A stretch of 64,000 bases of DNA from Hippopus hippopus (Eukaryota > Mollusca > Bivalvia > Cardiida > Cardiidae), in assembly GCA_946811185.2 (NCBI GenBank), contig OX328112.1, positions 27,603,742-27,667,741 of the forward strand. The letters run 5' to 3'. This document shows positions 1 through 10,894 of this stretch, piece by piece (within the stretch, counting starts at the first letter, position 1; each line of letters opens with the position of its first letter). A program made the position numbers and the translations under genes. The notes beneath the pieces are model-generated. The model worked only from the letters and a program-made list of their open reading frames with translations, was not told the DNA's origin and did not search any database.

Positions 1-2
1 GG

Positions 3-1364
3 GATGCAGCATTGAAAATAACAAAAGTAAACCAAGAGCTTTTATCTGATCCTGATATGCTTTTGATGGTAGAATTAGGTATTAAAGGAGGTGTTAGTAT
101 GTGTAGTAAAAGATATGCAAAAGCAAATAATGAGGATATGGGTGAATTATATGATCCTAGTAAACCATCAAAATATTTATTATATATAGATGCAAACAGC
201 CTTTACCCTTGGGCAATGAGTCGTTCTCTTCCTACACATGGTTTTAAATGGATGAAAAATAAAGAATTAGAAATTTGGCAAAAAATCCCATGTGTATTAG
301 AAGTAGATTTAGAATATCCTAAAGAATTACATGATTTACACAATGACTTTCCTTTAGCACTCGAACGTTTAAAGATAGAAAAAGTAGAAAAACTTATTCC
401 AAACTTAAATAATAAAAAGAATTATGTTATTCATCATGAAGCTTTAAAAACATGTGTTGATTTAGGCTTAAAGATTACTAAAATACATCGAGGAATTAAG
501 TTTGAGGAAAGTGCATGGCTTAAGTCATACATTAATACAAACATTGAACTAAGAAAAGCAGCTAAAAATAATTTTGAAAAAGATTTTTTTAAGTTGATGA
601 ATAATTCAGTCTTTGGTAAGACTATGGAAAACCTGAGAAATAGAGTAACGATACACCTGGTTTCTAATGAGGAGCGTTATAGGAAATTAGTAGCAAAACC
701 AAACTATAGCCACACAACAATATTCGATGAAAACCTAACAGCGGTACACATGAAAAAGACTGATTTAAAATATATTAAACCTATTTACTCAGGATTAAGC
801 ATTTTAGACATTAGTAAAACACATATGCAAAAAACTTATTATAATTACTTTAAAGTTAAGTATGGTGAAAAGGTTAGAATGAGTTATACTGATACAGATA
901 GTTTTATTCTTGAAATAGAAACTAAAAATTTGTATAAGGATATAGAAAAAGATGTACCTGAAATGTTTGATACAAGCAATTATCCTAAAGATCATTTCTT
1001 AAAAAATGATTGTAATGCAAGAGTAGTTGGAAAGTTTAAAGATGAGTTAGGTGGTGAGATTATGACTGAGTTTGTTGGTTTAGGAGCAAAAATGTATGCT
1101 TATGAAACTTTAGATGGTAAGGAAGATAAAAGATGTAAAGGTGTTAAAAAAGCGGTTATCAAGAAAGAGATAAATTTTGATAATTACAAAGAGTGTTTGC
1201 TTACAGAAAAGGATCAGTATAGAAAGATGACTGTTTTAAGAAGTAGGAGCCATGATATGTATACTGAAGAGTTAAACAAAAAAGCGTTAGGATCAAGTGA
1301 TGATAAAAGGTTTGTCTTGGAGAACAAGACTGACACATTAGCTTGGGGACATTACAAAATATAA
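3..1364 (+). CDS. polB: Protein-primed family B DNA polymerase, 5' part beyond window edge
   Basis: The frame is open from the first complete codon, so the gene begins upstream of the window and the N-terminal exonuclease domain is not seen. About 450 residues remain, covering the polymerase domain of the viral/plasmid type B_2 family. Motif A is YIDANSLYPWAM (near residue 57), motif B KLMNNSVFGKTMEN (near 194) and motif C YTDTDSFIL (near 293), all with the expected catalytic Asp residues, so this part looks intact. It stops at 1364, 100 bp from the convergent ribonucleotide reductase. The sequence is strongly AT-rich. It is a different subfamily from the Polinton polymerase at 16.1-19.7 kb. 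Such genes replicate linear DNA from a terminal protein in viruses, plasmids and virus-like transposons; the exact source lineage cannot be told from the sequence alone. Confidence 0.9.
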   Translation, partial: DAALKITKVNQELLSDPDMLLMVELGIKGGVSMCSKRYAKANNEDMGELYDPSKPSKYLLYIDANSLYPWAMSRSLPTHGFKWMKNKELEIWQKIPCVLEVDLEYPKELHDLHNDFPLALERLKIEKVEKLIPNLNNKKNYVIHHEALKTCVDLGLKITKIHRGIKFEESAWLKSYINTNIELRKAAKNNFEKDFFKLMNNSVFGKTMENLRNRVTIHLVSNEERYRKLVAKPNYSHTTIFDENLTAVHMKKTDLKYIKPIYSGLSILDISKTHMQKTYYNYFKVKYGEKVRMSYTDTDSFILEIETKNLYKDIEKDVPEMFDTSNYPKDHFLKNDCNARVVGKFKDELGGEIMTEFVGLGAKMYAYETLDGKEDKRCKGVKKAVIKKEINFDNYKECLLTEKDQYRKMTVLRSRSHDMYTEELNKKALGSSDDKRFVLENKTDTLAWGHYKI

Positions 1365-1464
1365 CTTTAAAAAATAAAGTTATCCTTGCACTAATCTCCA
1401 AATCCCACATTTTCTACCACACTACTATATAAATTACTAAATTGTTATTTTAACAATTTAATAA

Positions 1465-3182
1465 TCACGCTACACATCTAGAACATTCCTTTGGAGTAGT
1501 AGAAATATCTTCAGCCTTGTCTACCGCTTCTCCTCTGTAATAATACAATCCTTTACATCCCACTTCCCAAGCTTTGTAATGGATCTCATGGACTTCCCTT
1601 TTTGTGGCGGCTGCGCTTATGAATACATTTAATGATTGCCCCTGACATATATATTTCTGTCTATCCGCTGCATATTCTATAATTTTTAACTGATCTATTT
1701 CCTTAGCTGTTTTATAAACTTTCTTTGTCTCATCAGACAACGGTAAATGACTTACTGAACCTTTGTTTTTTTATTATAGAATCCCAAGTCTCTTTGTTAT
1801 TGAGGTTGATCTTTTCTAGTTCATTTTCTAAATATCTATTTTTCCACAGAAATGTTCCAGCTCTTGTTTTTAATGTATATGCATTCGCTATATTTGGTTC
1901 AATAGAAGCTGAGCAATTAATAATTAATGAACTGTTAGACGTTGGGGCAACAGCTAATAAATGAGAGTTTCGTCTTCCTGTGCCTTTCATTGAAGGGCAT
2001 TCACCTCTTTCTTTTGCTAGTTGTTCGGTTTCTTTTAATGCATATTCTTTCATTTTCTTGAATATCTCAATATTAAGTTTCTTTGCCTCATCTGATTCAA
2101 ATGGAATACCTTCTTTTTGAAAAAAAAGATCCTAGTCCCATCACTCCTAGGCCTAATGGTCTATCTCTTATTGCTCCTTTCTTTGCTTTCTTAATATTGT
2201 CTGGAGCATTTGAGATGAATACATCTAATACATTATCTAGAAATCTTACAATATCTCTTATAAATTGTTCATCCCATTCTCTGTAATACTCAACGTTTAC
2301 GGATGATATACAACATACAGCATCTGTAGTTGCGTCAGTAGGTAAATGAATCTCATTACATACATTACTTCCATGGATTTTTAATCCCTGGTCTTTCATT
2401 ACTTGAGGTAGGCCCGGATTTATAGTATCAATAAAATTTAAATATGGTGTTCCTATTCTACTTCTGGATTCAAGAATGGTTTCCCATATTCTCCTGGCAT
2501 TTGTTGGAGTTCTAGCTTTTGTTTTTGGATCTATAAGGTCATAATTTGTATCATTTTTAACCGCTCTCATGAAGCCATCAGTGATATTAATAGCATTAAA
2601 TAGATTTAATTTTTTTCTATTAATATCTCCACCTGTTGGTATCCTCATTGAGATGAATTCGGTTATTTCTGGATGTGTAACATCTAAATATGCAGCATAA
2701 CTTCCTTTTCTTGTTTTCCCTTGTTTATATGAGTTTATTGCTGCGTTGATAGGTGTTAAAAATGCAATTGGTCCAGGTGATTTACCGTCAGATGATCTAA
2801 TTGAACTCCAGTCTGCTCCTATTCCTCCTCCTACTACTGTAAACCAACATGTGTCACTTAGATGATCAATGATACCCTCTATCTTGTCAGGAACGTAACT
2901 CAAAAAACAGGAAATTGGTTGACTTTTTTGCCCTTTTGTATTTGGTAGTGGTGCATTACTCAATATAGGAGAAGAAAACATAAATTTACGAGAAGATACA
3001 TAGTTATATATCCTCTGTGCAAATTCTAAATCACCTTTACTATAAGCTACGCTGGCCCTTGCAAATGCTTGTTGAGGAGTTTCCCCATTCAATAATTAAT
3101 ATTTACGTAACAAATCCAGTCCATGATTACTAAATAATTCGTTTAGATCATTATTAATTGTAATTCCTAAATAGTTTTCCAT
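1465..3182 (-). pseudogene. nrdA: Class I ribonucleotide reductase large subunit, virus-type, broken
   Basis: About 570 codons read leftward from an ATG at 3182. Recognisable in order: the first redox Cys (ISCFLSYV), GGGIGADWSS, the active-site NVCNEI, a partner Cys (VCCISSVNV), the LLAVAPTSNSS loop, a Tyr pair for radical transfer (KGLYYYRG) and a C-terminal CSRC redox pair. The Tyr pair marks class I, which needs a separate small subunit not seen here. There is no N-terminal ATP cone. The enzyme makes dNTPs and is common in large DNA viruses and phages. Breaks: an in-frame TAA at 3096-3098, a frameshift in an 8-base homopolymer at 2120-2127 and another in a 7-base homopolymer at 1766-1772. 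Both shifts lie in homopolymers, so read error is an alternative to decay. It converges on the polymerase, suggesting both came from one integrated virus-like element. Confidence 0.88.
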
Positions 3183-3480
3183 TATGTTGTTTTAATTCTG
3201 AATATAATTGTTTATAAAGATTTTTGAGCTGAAGAAAGTTTCAAAAATAAAAATGAAAAAATTTTCGAGACACAAAAAGTTTCAAAAATAAAAATTAAAA
3301 TTTTTTTGAAATTTAAGTTAGTCTTAGATTTGTGGTTAACTAGTTAGTCGGTTTGTCTGTTTAACTAGTTAGTTGATTAAGAAATTTATGTGTGTCTGAT
3401 TAAGAAATTTATGTGTGTCTGATTAAGAAATTTATTGTGTGGTTAGTTGTGGTGGGCGTTTTGGGCCATTTTGTGATTTG
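3183..3480. repeat. AT-rich tandem-repeat segment beside the viral genes
   Basis: Holds a 23-bp tandem repeat at about 3375-3437 (three units beginning GATTAAGAAATTTAT), two copies of AAAGTTTCAAAAATAAAAAT near 3235 and 3277, and two copies of TTAACTAGTTAG near 3340 and 3361. This may be the promoter or terminal region of the viral element; no terminal repeat or target duplication could be identified. Confidence 0.6.
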
Positions 3481-4854
3481 CGTCAAAAAAAGGCCCGGAT
3501 AGGGAATTTTACTATCTACTAACGTCTGATTATCTCTTCGCATATTGAAAGAACATACTTTGAAGTGTTTCTGTGTCAAATTTCACGAAATTCTCTGCTC
3601 TAGAAATAACTCGCTGAAACGCCTTTAAGCGAGCCTTTGGCGAGCTTAACGACGTTCGCGGCAGTTTCCATTATCACGCTTCGTGTAACTATCACGCTCA
3701 CCTTTTACTAGAAACGGTTAGCACCTAACACAGTTGATCTTGCCACACTTGTCAATGTCTGCAGAATGGATAAACCAAGAACTAAAACGGGTCGTTTCAT
3801 GTCAGCAAAACGAAGAAAAAAGTATTTGAATCAAGCCAAATAATTATATGCGAGGCAAGAATCCGAAATTACGCTTTCAAAAAATCGGACTGAAAGTCAA
3901 AGTGAATCACATAACTGCGTCACCTAATAACGGAAATATGGACATATGCTACTAGCGCTCTATCTGGCAGACGTATCGTCGAGCTAAAACATCTTTTCAG
4001 ATGCAGATGCTTTCAGTTTGGTCTAGTCCAAAATTATGTCACTTGGTAAAGACTTGCAGAAAACAAGGGGCTGTTACTCTTTCTCCTTTACCAGGTTATC
4101 CCTTAGCTTGATGAGTCTACAGCAGACAACATTAGAAAACATTGATGTCAAAAGGAGAAATTGATCCTACTGACTGATTCCTCCTTTTCACACAATGATT
4201 TCTGACCCATCAAAGAACTGTGATACATTAATACCAGGTTTTGGTTTAGCGTCTGCAAACGCATCAAATTTAGAAGAGTCTAGAATTAGTCGTTCGGTAA
4301 TGGGTTAAATGCTGACAGTATTAGATCTACATGTATATGCTATGGATTTGTTTATTATGACAAACAAACTTTATTCTTATAAACATTGTTGAATTTAAAA
4401 AAAAAAAAAAAAAAAATGAGATAATTTACTTCATATAATGTCTTTGTCTTTGACAAACCCTACATTTACTCATTAGTTATTGCCCTAAATAAAGGTGTTC
4501 CAAAGGGTTCCAAAATAAAGGTGTTTTTCTTAGAGATTGATACTCAGTATACTCTAAATTATTTTTTTCATTAAATTTGATGTTTCACCAATACAATGGC
4601 ATAAAATTTGCTAATAATTGTTTTCATTTAAAAAAATATACATAGACTTAGTTTTCATAGGTGAAATTTCATCCTGAACTGCCGCAATTCAGGGTGTACA
4701 AAAAGAAATATTCATAGAATTTTCCCAAAGCTGGTGACCCCCTTTTTTATCTCCTATTTTTGTAGATCAGATATTGTAAAATCACCACACAATGTTTCAT
4801 GAAATTCTGAATGTTTTCAAAAAATGGTGAAACTGTAGCGATCGTTTTCAATAA
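3481..4854. other. Intergenic, no confident gene
   Basis: Nothing recognisable except a short basic open frame at 3766-3843 (described separately) and the motif GCGAGCCTTTGGCGAGCTTAA near 3630, which recurs in slightly altered form near 55,265. Confidence 0.5.
3766..3843 (+). other. Short basic ORF, possible exon or element leader
   Basis: An ATG opens a 25-codon basic peptide containing TGRFMSAKRRKKY. A second short frame at 58,493-58,558 has PGRFKSEKAKGKK, so both share a (T/P)GRFxSxK..KK pattern. They could be first exons of related transposon proteins. The gene is not recognised and the evidence is weak. Confidence 0.2.
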
Positions 4855-5120
4855 CATTTTTTCTTGACGAGTTTAATAAAATCTTATCTCAAACGCCCAC
4901 GAATGTCAGATACTTTTTATCACATTTAATATTTCACAGATTATAGATCGAAAGATGCAAGCCCGGTAATATCCATAAAACCCATTCACTTCTATGAAAT
5001 ATGTACAAAATGACGTCAAAAATGTCGTCACATAATTGTGATATCAAACGTGTATAAGATAAGAAAATTCGTAATGGGTATATTACACTGAAAACAAGGG
5101 AGGTTATGTGATGAAAACTT
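4855..5120. repeat. Dispersed repeat shared with 55,280-55,560
   Basis: About 260 bp, from TTCTTGACGAGTTTAAT to the GGGAGGTTATGTGAT region, is matched in the same orientation at 55,280-55,560. Shared stretches include ATGTACAAAATGACGTCA and ATCAAACGTGTATAAGATAA. Both belong to an unclassified interspersed element. Confidence 0.65.
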
Positions 5121-5159
5121 ATTTGTTTTATATCGATTGTGAAACAAATTCTTACAACT

Positions 5160-5222
5160 TATATTAATCAATATCATTGATTGATTCCTGGAAAGCTTAA
5201 CTCAATGATATTGATTAATATA
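5160..5222. repeat. Perfect 21-bp inverted repeat
   Basis: Arms at 5160-5180 and 5202-5222 are exact reverse complements separated by 21 bp; the arms carry AATCAATATCATTGA. This would form a strong hairpin. It adjoins a SINE-like stretch near 5125 that resembles 26,215-26,270. Confidence 0.75.
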
Positions 5223-5334
5223 ATTGGCTGGGAATCAAACAGATCTTTGTCCAATATCAAAGAGTCAAATATAAAAGAAAAGAAGTGGTATTTTCACCCC
5301 ATGCAATTACACAGGGGAATTTCAAGATCTAAAT

Positions 5335-5600
5335 GAGCCATGCTCTGGCAGAAGGGTGTTTAATGCATCTCCGTGATGCATGATACCTGGTAAGTCATTA
5401 CGGTATCATTGATCCATCGAATCCATTTTGTCTAACAACTGACTGAATCTTATTGTAGAATGGTACTGAGACATGCAGAAAATTGACCAAAAGAAACAAG
5501 TTTCGGCTCATGTCAGCCTGCGTGGATTGCACATGCTGACATGTGTCGATACTCTTTGCAGATGCATTAAATTCCCTTTTCACAAAGCATAACTCATATA
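5335..5600. mobile_element. R1-family MITE, near full length
   Basis: Starts GAGCCATGCTCTGGCAGAAG and ends CTTTTCACAAAGCATAACTC, which are imperfect inverted termini. The middle contains a palindrome around CAGCCTGCG...CATGCTGACATG. No coding capacity. This copy helps define the R1 family used for the other copies. Confidence 0.7.
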
Positions 5601-5952
5601 ATAAATAGATGACATTTGGGTTTTTTTTCGGTGAAAGATCGTAATCTATTTCATTGAGTATTTTCACGATTTGCGCAGCAACGAGTGAAAATATTACCTA
5701 TGATGTTCACGAGATGAAACGAATTTTGATCTTTGTCTCTTCAATTGAAGAGTATTTTTCAGTGTTCGTAACCATTAAATATCAAATCATAACCCATTAT
5801 TTCTCAATAAACTACCCAAAAGCATGAAATAATGCACTTTACTCCTTCTTTCTTACAGTTGGTCATACCAAAATATCAAACCAATAAACGCTGACTGAAG
5901 TAATCATGGACAGTAAAGGAAGTAAGGAATCAGCTTTTTATATATTCATAAA

Positions 5953-6231
5953 TGAGTCATACTCTAGCAGAAGGGGGTTTAATGGATCCCCGTGATATAT
6001 CGTACCTAGCAAATCATCGTAGAATGATGGATCCATAAAATCTATTTTGTCCAATAACTGACTGAAACATGTGGTCGTATGGTGTTATCGCGCATGCAGT
6101 AAATTTACAAGTAGCAAAACGTTTCGATTTATGTCAGCCTGCTCGGACTGCGCAGGTTTACATGGATCAAAGCTTTTTGCACATGTATCAAACCCTGTTT
6201 TCAAAGAGCATGAATCATACTATGACCTCTA
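5953..6231. mobile_element. R1-family MITE
   Basis: GAGTCATACTCTAGCAGAAG at the left and TTTTCAAAGAGCATGAATCA at the right, in the same orientation as the copy 350 bp upstream. Spurious open frames inside have no family support. Confidence 0.65.
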
Positions 6232-6740
6232 CACTCTCCATATATACCAAAGGACGATACTGCCGACCTTTCCGAATTAAAAGCATTTACAGACGGCAAA
6301 TAAGGTGTGATTTGTCTTTGAAAGGTTTAGAAAAATTATGGGGAAAAGAAAATGGTTGATCCAGGTGATCACGTGATCCGAAAATAGGACCTCTGACGCT
6401 TCTGCTTTACACTTCTGTCTCCATTTTGATAATAATTCGACAATTACCATCATCAACTTACAAACTAAACTTCAAAGAGCAGAGAGATTAACTTTCTTGT
6501 CAACGATTACAACGACAGAACACCACTTCAAACATCAACAACGACAACAAAATGCAGGGGCTTGTAATTATACGATTGTGACATGGAATCTTGGTACTTG
6601 GTACTAGGTGTAACCCTGTACTAGTGAAACCCGTTCTAAACATTGTCGTAACTTGATTGAAAAAACAGTTGAAAGCGATATAGTTGTCATTTTAGCGTTC
6701 GTTCAGTTTAGTTCTTCAAATAAAATTACCGATGTATTCG
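6232..6740. other. Intergenic, nothing recognised
   Basis: AT-rich sequence with no supported gene, RNA or repeat beyond scattered short matches to neighbouring R1 elements. Confidence 0.4.
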
Positions 6741-6818
6741 AGCCATACTCTGTGAAAAGGGGGTTTAATGCGTCTATACTGACCCACACTTCCAACGCAA
6801 AATGATTTTTGAATTAAG

Positions 6819-6991
6819 AAATAATCTTCTTTCTAGATATCGTGGTTTATCGTTCAATAAACCACAGTTGTGAGTTATGAGGCACAATAAATAATCCACA
6901 AGGGCGATAGCCCAAGTGGTTTATTCATTGCGCCTCATAACTCACAACGTGGTTTATTGAACGATAATCCACGATAGAAAGAAGATTATTT
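6819..6991. repeat. Long palindromic MITE
   Basis: A near-perfect palindrome of about 173 bp whose ends are AAATAATCTTCTTTCT and its complement, centred near 6905. Arms include GTGGTTTATCGTTCAATAAA. It lies inside the mariner relic. Confidence 0.75.
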
Positions 6992-7018
6992 CGATTCTAA
7001 CATGACCAACTCTTAATC

Positions 7019-7325
7019 AAAGGAAAACAAGTTCATACTTAGAGTAAAAACGCGGATGCAGATTAGGCCTATATTCCATTGAATAACTTACTTACTTTGT
7101 ACAGAATGACGTCACTCTACTTAGAATAACGTAGATTCTAACATGACACGTGAATTCGGCACTATAAACACAGTGCAACGAAAGCGTGGTAAAATCTACG
7201 TTATTCTATATAGAGTGACGTCATTCTATACAGAGTGACGTCATTCTGTATAAAGAAAGTAAGTTATTCAATGAAATATAATCTGCATCCGCGTTTTTAC
7301 TCTAAGTATGAACGTGTTTTCCTTT
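7019..7325. repeat. Long inverted-repeat element (307 bp)
   Basis: Left arm begins AAAGGAAAACAAGTTCATAC and the right arm ends with its near complement (CGTGTTTTCCTTT); the arms run about 90 bp with small differences and carry GACGTCA-type motifs towards the centre. A non-coding foldback element nested in the mariner relic. Confidence 0.75.
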
Positions 7326-8487
7326 CATTAAGCCGACTGTAGTGGAGTTAAGATTTCCAAATGTTCTTTCCTGATAAGTCCCTGATTAATGATTGAAACC
7401 AGAGGACTTGCTATTGGAATGACCCAGGGTATTGTTGTCATTTACAGCTGTGTCCCGTTTTTTTTTTGTGCAGTATCTACCGTTCACAGGTTGTGGCAGA
7501 AGTTCACCCAACAGGTAACGATTGAAAATGAATGATTTTGATTATGTATTGCAGTTAAAAATTGCACGATATGGTTATTTACTCCCCCCACCCCTTGCCC
7601 CATCATCGTTAAGTCTTGAACCGGATATAATGTTCATGTCAGGGTCAAGTTGGTGAGTTGCCACGCCGAAGTAAAGGATGAGCCACAAGCCCTGTCCATG
7701 ACAACAGACAGCCCCCAGCGACGTAAACCGACGCTGTAACAATTGCATAGCAAAATTGTTCCATATGTGCACACACAGTATTCAGAGGGCTACTGGAACA
7801 CGGCATCAGAGCGCGCAGTCACTTCGTTAAGTGTGTTCGTAGCTACCAAATACAGCCCAATACTCCTACGAGTGCAGTTTCAGCAGGCTTTGATCCATGA
7901 GTGGAATCACGTGCCCTTAAATGTCATCCCCCGATACCTAAGGTTCTTGCGTCGGAGATTCATGGCTGCAATAATACCCAATACTGGTACTAGATCTACT
8001 ATTTTGTTTTTTGAAGACACCCCTCTAGCGCGCTGGGGCATAGGCTGATCAGCCTTATCGAGTTTGAATGGAGAATGTAGTGCTGTCTTTTTCAAAAATG
8101 ATCATTCTGTTTATTTTTGAAACTTTATGACGTTTGATGGAATAATAATTGAAAAATATTAAGTCAAACATAATTTTGCGTTGGAAGTGTGGGTCAGTAT
8201 ATTATGATACACGATACTAAGCAAGTCATCATATAATTATGGATCCATAAAATCTTTTTGTATAACAACCAACTAAATCATGAGCTACTCTGGCCCTTTG
8301 ACATGCAGAAAATTTACCAATGGCAAAAAGTTTCGACCCGGGTCAGCTTGCAGGAACTGCGCAGCCTGACCTTGGTCGATACTTTTTGCAGATGCACTGA
8401 GCCCCCTTTTCGCAGGCATGGCTAGTTTAATCAACTGAATGTTCCAACTATCTTTAGCCAACTATCTATAGTTTACTCATACTTCAG

Positions 8488-8526
8488 GTGGATCTGGATC
8501 AAGTGGATCATCATCAGGCCCATACG
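8488..8526 (+). other. Candidate 39-nt micro-exon, Gly/Ser-rich
   Basis: Preceded by TACTTCAG and followed by GTAAGA. In the phase that starts with two codon-completing bases it codes GSGSSGSSSGPY. Its length is a multiple of three, and its phase matches the similar exon at 9989-10033, so the two would join in frame into a Gly/Ser/Pro-rich repeat, as found in structural or matrix proteins. No flanking exons were identified with confidence. Confidence 0.4.
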
Positions 8527-8742
8527 GTAAGAACCAACAGTTCATACACAAATTTGTACAAACTCAATTGTGTAGAACAAGCTTTTACAACAGTGCGTTG
8601 CGCTGTACATTTAAAGCTTGTTACAAGAGGACTATTATTACCCTGTATGGGTTCACCAACTTATAAAAAAAGTGAGAGTGAAGTAGCATAAAAAGTGGCA
8701 CGGTCTTGCCAATCAGATATATGTTATCAATGTAACTGAAAT

Positions 8743-8955
8743 GAGTCATGCTCTATGAAGAGGGGGTTTAATGAATTTGCAGAAAGTTTCGACTCATGTC
8801 AGCCTGCGAATTTCGTGCAGAGTCGAAACCTTTTGCTATTTGTAAATTTTCTGCATGTCTAAAGACTACCTTGTGATACAATCAGTTGTTAGACAAAATG
8901 GTTTTTATAGATCCCTAATTACGTGACGACTCGCATGGTATAGGCCTACATGTAA
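8743..8955. mobile_element. R1-family MITE, truncated
   Basis: Begins GAGTCATGCTCTATGAAGAG and runs through the palindromic TTTCGACTCATGTCAGCCTG core. Its far end, GACTCGCATGGTATAG, lacks the usual second terminus, so it is a partial copy in the opposite internal orientation. Confidence 0.6.
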
Positions 8956-9988
8956 TTGTCTTTCACCTGGGTCATAATCAACTGATGCCCCGCGTTTCTA
9001 TACACGCTCCAGTTTGCTAATACCAAACATTTGGCTAATTTTTTGGTGATATTTTGCCTCATTCCGCCTGAGAGTATCCTCAATACCCCCATCTTCATCC
9101 AACCTGGATGGATCAAATTGGATAGGCAGTTGGTTGGTGGCTTGAAAAAGTGATATGTTTGTAGCTATCAAAGAGTTTCCATCAGAAGATATACAAGATT
9201 TCTAAACTACCTCTACAGTTAGTACACTTCAAGCTGACCTGAAACCCATGCTGAGTCTCACAGCAGTGATGCCACCAATGTGCCCTGTTTGTGTTTTGAC
9301 ATCACTCATATCAAGAAACTTGTCACTGGGTTACTGCAACGCAACTGAAATAAAACATCTAATTACAAAATAAAGACTTTAAGCCATATAATAGCTGCCA
9401 TGTTGAACACCAACTTGGAATGCTGTTGACATTAAGAGGTTACTTCAAGACAACATTCATATCTATGTTTAAACCATGAAAATGGTCAAGTCCTACTGAA
9501 AAATAAAAATAAAATTACTTTTATAATATACAATAAGGCGGTCATAGCTAAGACTGGCGGCTAAAACTGGCGGCCATCTTGGATTTTCAGATGGATAACG
9601 TGATTTTCATAAAATTTAGATAATAGACTTTAACTGTGCCAAATATTGTGCTTGTATCGCAATGCGAAAGACAACACAAGAATTGCGCGCTGTAATGGCT
9701 TTTTAGAATCACAATAATTAAAGGAGTTTTTATTTCAGGAAATATGTCAACAAATTCGCTACACTGTTATCCATTGTCTCAACCTTAGACATAAAGATCT
9801 AAAAGAGCTGGTCATTTTACAGTCAAGAAACCCTTCCTTATTAACTGAACACACGCGAAATTTGTTGTAATATTAAATTTTTAGTGAGCTTTTGACAATG
9901 CCAACTGAACAAGAAATACAGAACGATTTGGTGCACCTTGGCCGATTATCTACATTTCACTGTATTTATATTTTCAACTCTATTTCAG
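8956..9988. other. Intergenic or intronic, nothing recognised
   Basis: If the micro-exons on either side belong to one gene this is its intron. No RNA gene, repeat family or coding segment can be supported. Confidence 0.4.
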
Positions 9989-10033
9989 GTAGCTCAGGAC
10001 CAAAAGGATCTTCTTCAGGCGGGTCGTCGATTC
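9989..10033 (+). other. Candidate 45-nt micro-exon, Gly/Ser-rich
   Basis: Preceded by a pyrimidine-rich tract and TATTTCAG, followed by GTAAGA. In the same phase as the 8488 exon it codes SSGPKGSSSGGSSI. Two adjacent symmetrical micro-exons with matching low-complexity products are unlikely to be chance, but there is no transcript evidence. Confidence 0.4.
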
Positions 10034-10065
10034 GTAAGACCCATATTTTGTTAATATGCTTGTAT

Positions 10066-10253
10066 ACGGCTCTCTGGGAAAAGGGCGGTTTAATGCATCT
10101 TCGATCCATTATACTAAGAAAGTCATCACATACTTTTTGGTCCATAAAATGACGTCTGTCAAACAACTAGGCGGGTCATGAGGTAGGCTAGTCCTTTGGC
10201 ATGCAGTTTATTGACCACTACAGATGCATTAAACTCCCTTTTCAAAGAACATG
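10066..10253. mobile_element. R1-family MITE, diverged
   Basis: GGCTCTCTGGGAAAAGGGCG at the left, ATTAAACTCCCTTTTCAAAG at the right; the central palindrome is lost. Confidence 0.55.
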
Positions 10254-10894
10254 ACCTTTTATTTTTTCTTGTCGGTGAATCCCTCAACGGCATACTTTTC
10301 TTTGTGAAGTCCATTATTTTTATTCAATAGATCGAGGAAATCATCTAGCCATATCTTATATCCATACCCATGACTTATGGGGATTTATCACTTTATTTCT
10401 TTTTGATTGATTCAGTCAGTATCGTCGCTAGTTACAAAATAACTTGTACGGTGACGAAAAATTATATCATTTTACAATAACGCTACCATTTTTGAATTCA
10501 GAAGATCAACACAAATTATGAGATGTATAAATTTTCTCAGATGATAGCCTATCTTTTCTTTAAAATACTTTTTTTTTCTTTGTAGTACCTACGGTTGGCT
10601 TGTAAAACATAGCATCTTTTTCACCCATAGAGTTGCTTTACAGATTAGTTTTCGTATCTCCACCATTTTTTTTTTTTTTTTTTTCCTCTCTTTCACTGTG
10701 TTTCGATATCTGTGCATATACCCTCAGTTATAGATGCATGAAAATCTTTTGCATATTCAAAGTGAATTGGGAGGAATTTAAAAGATGTATTTCCTGAGGA
10801 ATAAAGTGGCAAAAGAGGTATAATATTCCATATTTTTTCTCTTTTTTGCACTTTTGACAGAATATCCGCATTCAAATGTTGGCAAACGAAGACC
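10254..10894. other. Intergenic, poly-T rich
   Basis: Contains a T run near 10,667-10,684 and no supported feature. Short minus-strand open frames here have no family support. Confidence 0.4.

Larger units (their letters stand above)
6777..8199. mobile_element. Tc1/mariner-type transposon relic with TA duplication
   Basis: Exact 28-bp inverted matches (6776-6803 and 8173-8200) enclose 1.4 kb, with ends TACTGACCC...GGGTCAGTA flanked by TA on both sides, the target site of this superfamily. A plus-strand reading near 7840-7980 resembles the C-terminus of Tc1-like transposases (ALIHEWNHVPLNVI, then a basic LRRRFMAAI stretch). No long transposase ORF survives. Two large palindromes lie inside, probably later insertions. 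Confidence 0.7.
6741..8430. mobile_element. R1 MITE split by a mariner insertion
   Basis: The left end of an R1 copy (GAGCCATACTCTGTGAAAAG, 6741-6776) and its continuation (from 8200, ending CCTTTTCGCAGGCATGG near 8423) are separated by the Tc1/mariner relic at 6777-8199. R1 was therefore present before the mariner insertion. Confidence 0.65.
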
